From positions 1-6,840 of the forward strand of contig JACDBF010000054.1 in NCBI GenBank assembly GCA_013695055.1: a DNA stretch of 6,840 bases. Reading direction: 5' to 3'. Positions 5,846 through 6,840 of this stretch are shown piece after piece. The notes beneath the pieces are model-generated. The model was not told where the DNA came from. It ran no database searches and saw only the letters and a program-made list of their open reading frames with translations. Within the stretch, counting starts at the first letter, position 1; each line of letters starts with the position of its first letter. Made by a program: the position numbers and the translations under genes. The stretch comes from Actinomycetota bacterium (GTDB taxonomy: Bacteria; Actinomycetota; CADDZG01; WHSQ01).

Positions 5846-6400
5846 TCAGGCATTGACAAGACAGTACTCCCTCCAGTTGGTGAGCCTCGGTGCGTCCTTC
5901 TCATCAGAAACTTTTCCGGCCAGTTTCGGATCGGCCGGGATTGAATTTCGGCCGCATGACAACGCACAGCGGCCGAATACTTCCTGTAGTCCTCTCGCGA
6001 AGATTCGGACGAACTGACCGTCGTCGTACTGGCGGTCAAGTGAGGGAGCCATTTTAAGAGCGCGCCCATCGATTCGCCCCGCAGGGTGCACGAGGACGTT
6101 TCGTAGTGCGCTTAACTTGACCAATGTCTAGGCGAGGTCAGAAGGAATCGGGCGATCGACCGGCGCATCAAGGCGGATGACTTTTAGATGGTTCTCGTAT
6201 CGGGCGAGACCGTTGCCGCACAATCGGCCTGGATGGGACAGTTCCTTGGCAATTCGCTTCTCGAGCTGACTTAGAAGAGCGTGGGGAGCGCGCCCCCGTT
6301 CCTTGCTCTGGGTCAGGAGTTTCTTGGTGATCAGACTGACCATGAACGTACGATTAGACGCGACGAAGTCTCCAACCTTCGCGTCGAGGGCGCTGGTCAT
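5846..6400 (-). pseudogene. HEPN-like domain gene interrupted by one in-frame amber codon
   Basis: Starting from ATG 6398-6400 the frame reads 90 residues (MTSALDAKVGDFVASNRTFM to RPIPSDLA) and meets TAG at 6128-6130. It then continues without a shift for 93 more residues to the TGA at 5846-5848. Directly after the stop comes LVKLSALRNVLVHPAGRID. RNVLVH fits the Rx4H motif of HEPN RNases (R100, H105 counting through the stop), and the VH-x-x-GRID tail resembles the RiboL-PSP/MAE-type HEPN groups. The upstream part (MVSLITKKLL, HALLSQLEKRIAKEL) supplies the helical N-terminus such a domain needs. A single C-to-T change (CAG to TAG) would explain the break, so this is a recent pseudogene, readthrough, or error. 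TTG at 6122-6124 could restart translation of the motif-bearing half. There is no clear ribosome site at the first ATG. HEPN assignment is fairly confident, the subfamily uncertain; such proteins often act in toxin-antitoxin or abortive-infection systems. Confidence 0.6.
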
Positions 6401-6457
6401 TCCGATAAGGTGAAGGGTGCACTTACTCGATTCCCCCTGTATCCAGGCCTCTTAGCG

Positions 6458-6512
6458 TGCGAGCCTCCGCTCGCAGGCGGAACCGGATAAGAAGCACGTG
6501 GGCAGAGTGCCC
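6458..6512. repeat. Two small hairpins in the gap before the comM-like fragment
   Basis: TGCGAG (6458-6463) pairs with CTCGCA (6470-6475) over a 6-nt loop. GGGCA (6500-6504) pairs with TGCCC (6508-6512) over a GAG triloop. Both lie between the HEPN-like start (6400) and the abrupt beginning of ComM homology (about 6547). No gene is seen in 6401-6546. The function, if any, is unknown. Confidence 0.3.
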
Positions 6513-6546
6513 GGGCCTTTCCAGCTTCTCCCTGTAACATTCGCCA

Positions 6547-6840
6547 ACACTCGCCCATAACGGCGTGCTGTTTCTCGACGAGCTCTCGTTGTACCGGCGG
6601 GATGTTCTCGAAACGCTGCGGGCGCCGCTCGAGGAGGGAATAGTGCGCATCGCGCGCAGCGGCGGGGTCATCGCTTATCCCTGCCGCTTCGCATTGGTGG
6701 CTGCGATGAATCCATGTGCGTGCGGCTATCTCGGGGACTCGATGCGAGCGTGCCGCTGCTCTGAGCACCAGCTCCAGATCTACAGGAGCAAGCTCTCGGG
6801 CCCGTTGTTGGATCGGATCGACATCCACGTCGGCATGGCC
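6547..6840 (+). pseudogene. ComM/YifB-type Mg-chelatase-like AAA+ ATPase, 5'-truncated, continuing past the window
   Basis: The frame reads LAHNGVLFLDELSLYRRDVL (Walker B, LFLDEL), then PLEEGIVRIARSGGVIAYPC, then RFALVAAMNPCACGYLGDS. A CxC pair (ACRCSEHQ) follows, and then SGPLLDRIDIHV with the conserved arginine. This order and these motifs are typical of ComM/YifB proteins of about 500 residues, where the Walker B lies past the middle. ComM is a hexameric helicase that promotes branch migration during natural transformation. Homology starts abruptly at about 6547-6550. Upstream in frame is HSPT preceded by a TAA at 6535-6537, and the N-terminal Lon-like part and the Walker A are absent. There is no proper start codon; the nearest is an internal GTG at 6565. 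I read this as the 3' part of a comM-like gene disconnected by insertion or rearrangement. The continuation lies beyond the window. Confidence 0.85.

Noticed and set aside
6397..6828. Long minus-strand open frame of 143 codons
   Set aside because: It lies antisense to the clearly ComM-like plus-strand reading and has no recognisable motifs. It is a shadow frame.

Overview
The window looks like accessory DNA from a high-GC bacterium, most likely an actinomycete-type host. The reasons are GC-rich codons, GTG and TTG starts, and the flavour of the IS3 and IS256 relics. The class cannot be fixed from the sequence. It is a mosaic of two insertion-sequence relics, a secreted-protein gene pair, one large unusual nuclease-like membrane gene, a broken HEPN gene and a 5'-truncated housekeeping gene.

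Layout. Positions 1-1301 are a complete-length IS3-family element with matching terminal inverted repeats. Its two transposase frames run on the minus strand and both carry apparent indels. Positions 1449-2748 hold two overlapping plus-strand genes: a secreted RTX-type (glycine/aspartate repeat) protein, and an exported protein made of two diverged copies of a Cys-paired domain. Positions 2763-3024 are the N-terminal stub of an IS256-family transposase on the minus strand, still with its Shine-Dalgarno sequence. Positions 3162-5357 encode a 731-residue protein with a winged-helix-like N-terminus, a PIN-like nuclease core, a long coiled coil and three C-terminal membrane helices. A weak 76-codon ORF follows at 5530-5760. 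A strong hairpin at 5784-5820 then separates it from a convergent minus-strand HEPN-like gene (6400-5846), which is interrupted by one in-frame TAG just before its RNVLVH motif. From about 6547 to the window end, the plus strand encodes the Walker B-to-arginine part of a ComM/YifB-type Mg-chelatase-like ATPase. Homology begins abruptly, without the N-terminal half.

How the parts fit. The most distinctive item is the PIN/coiled-coil/membrane protein. It has the architecture of a membrane-anchored RNase effector, and a HEPN-type RNase relic lies 490 bp downstream. This would suit a decaying defence or stress island that ends inside a comM-like gene. That joint role is inference; only the domain motifs are directly visible. 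The secreted pair between the two IS relics looks like an independent cargo module.
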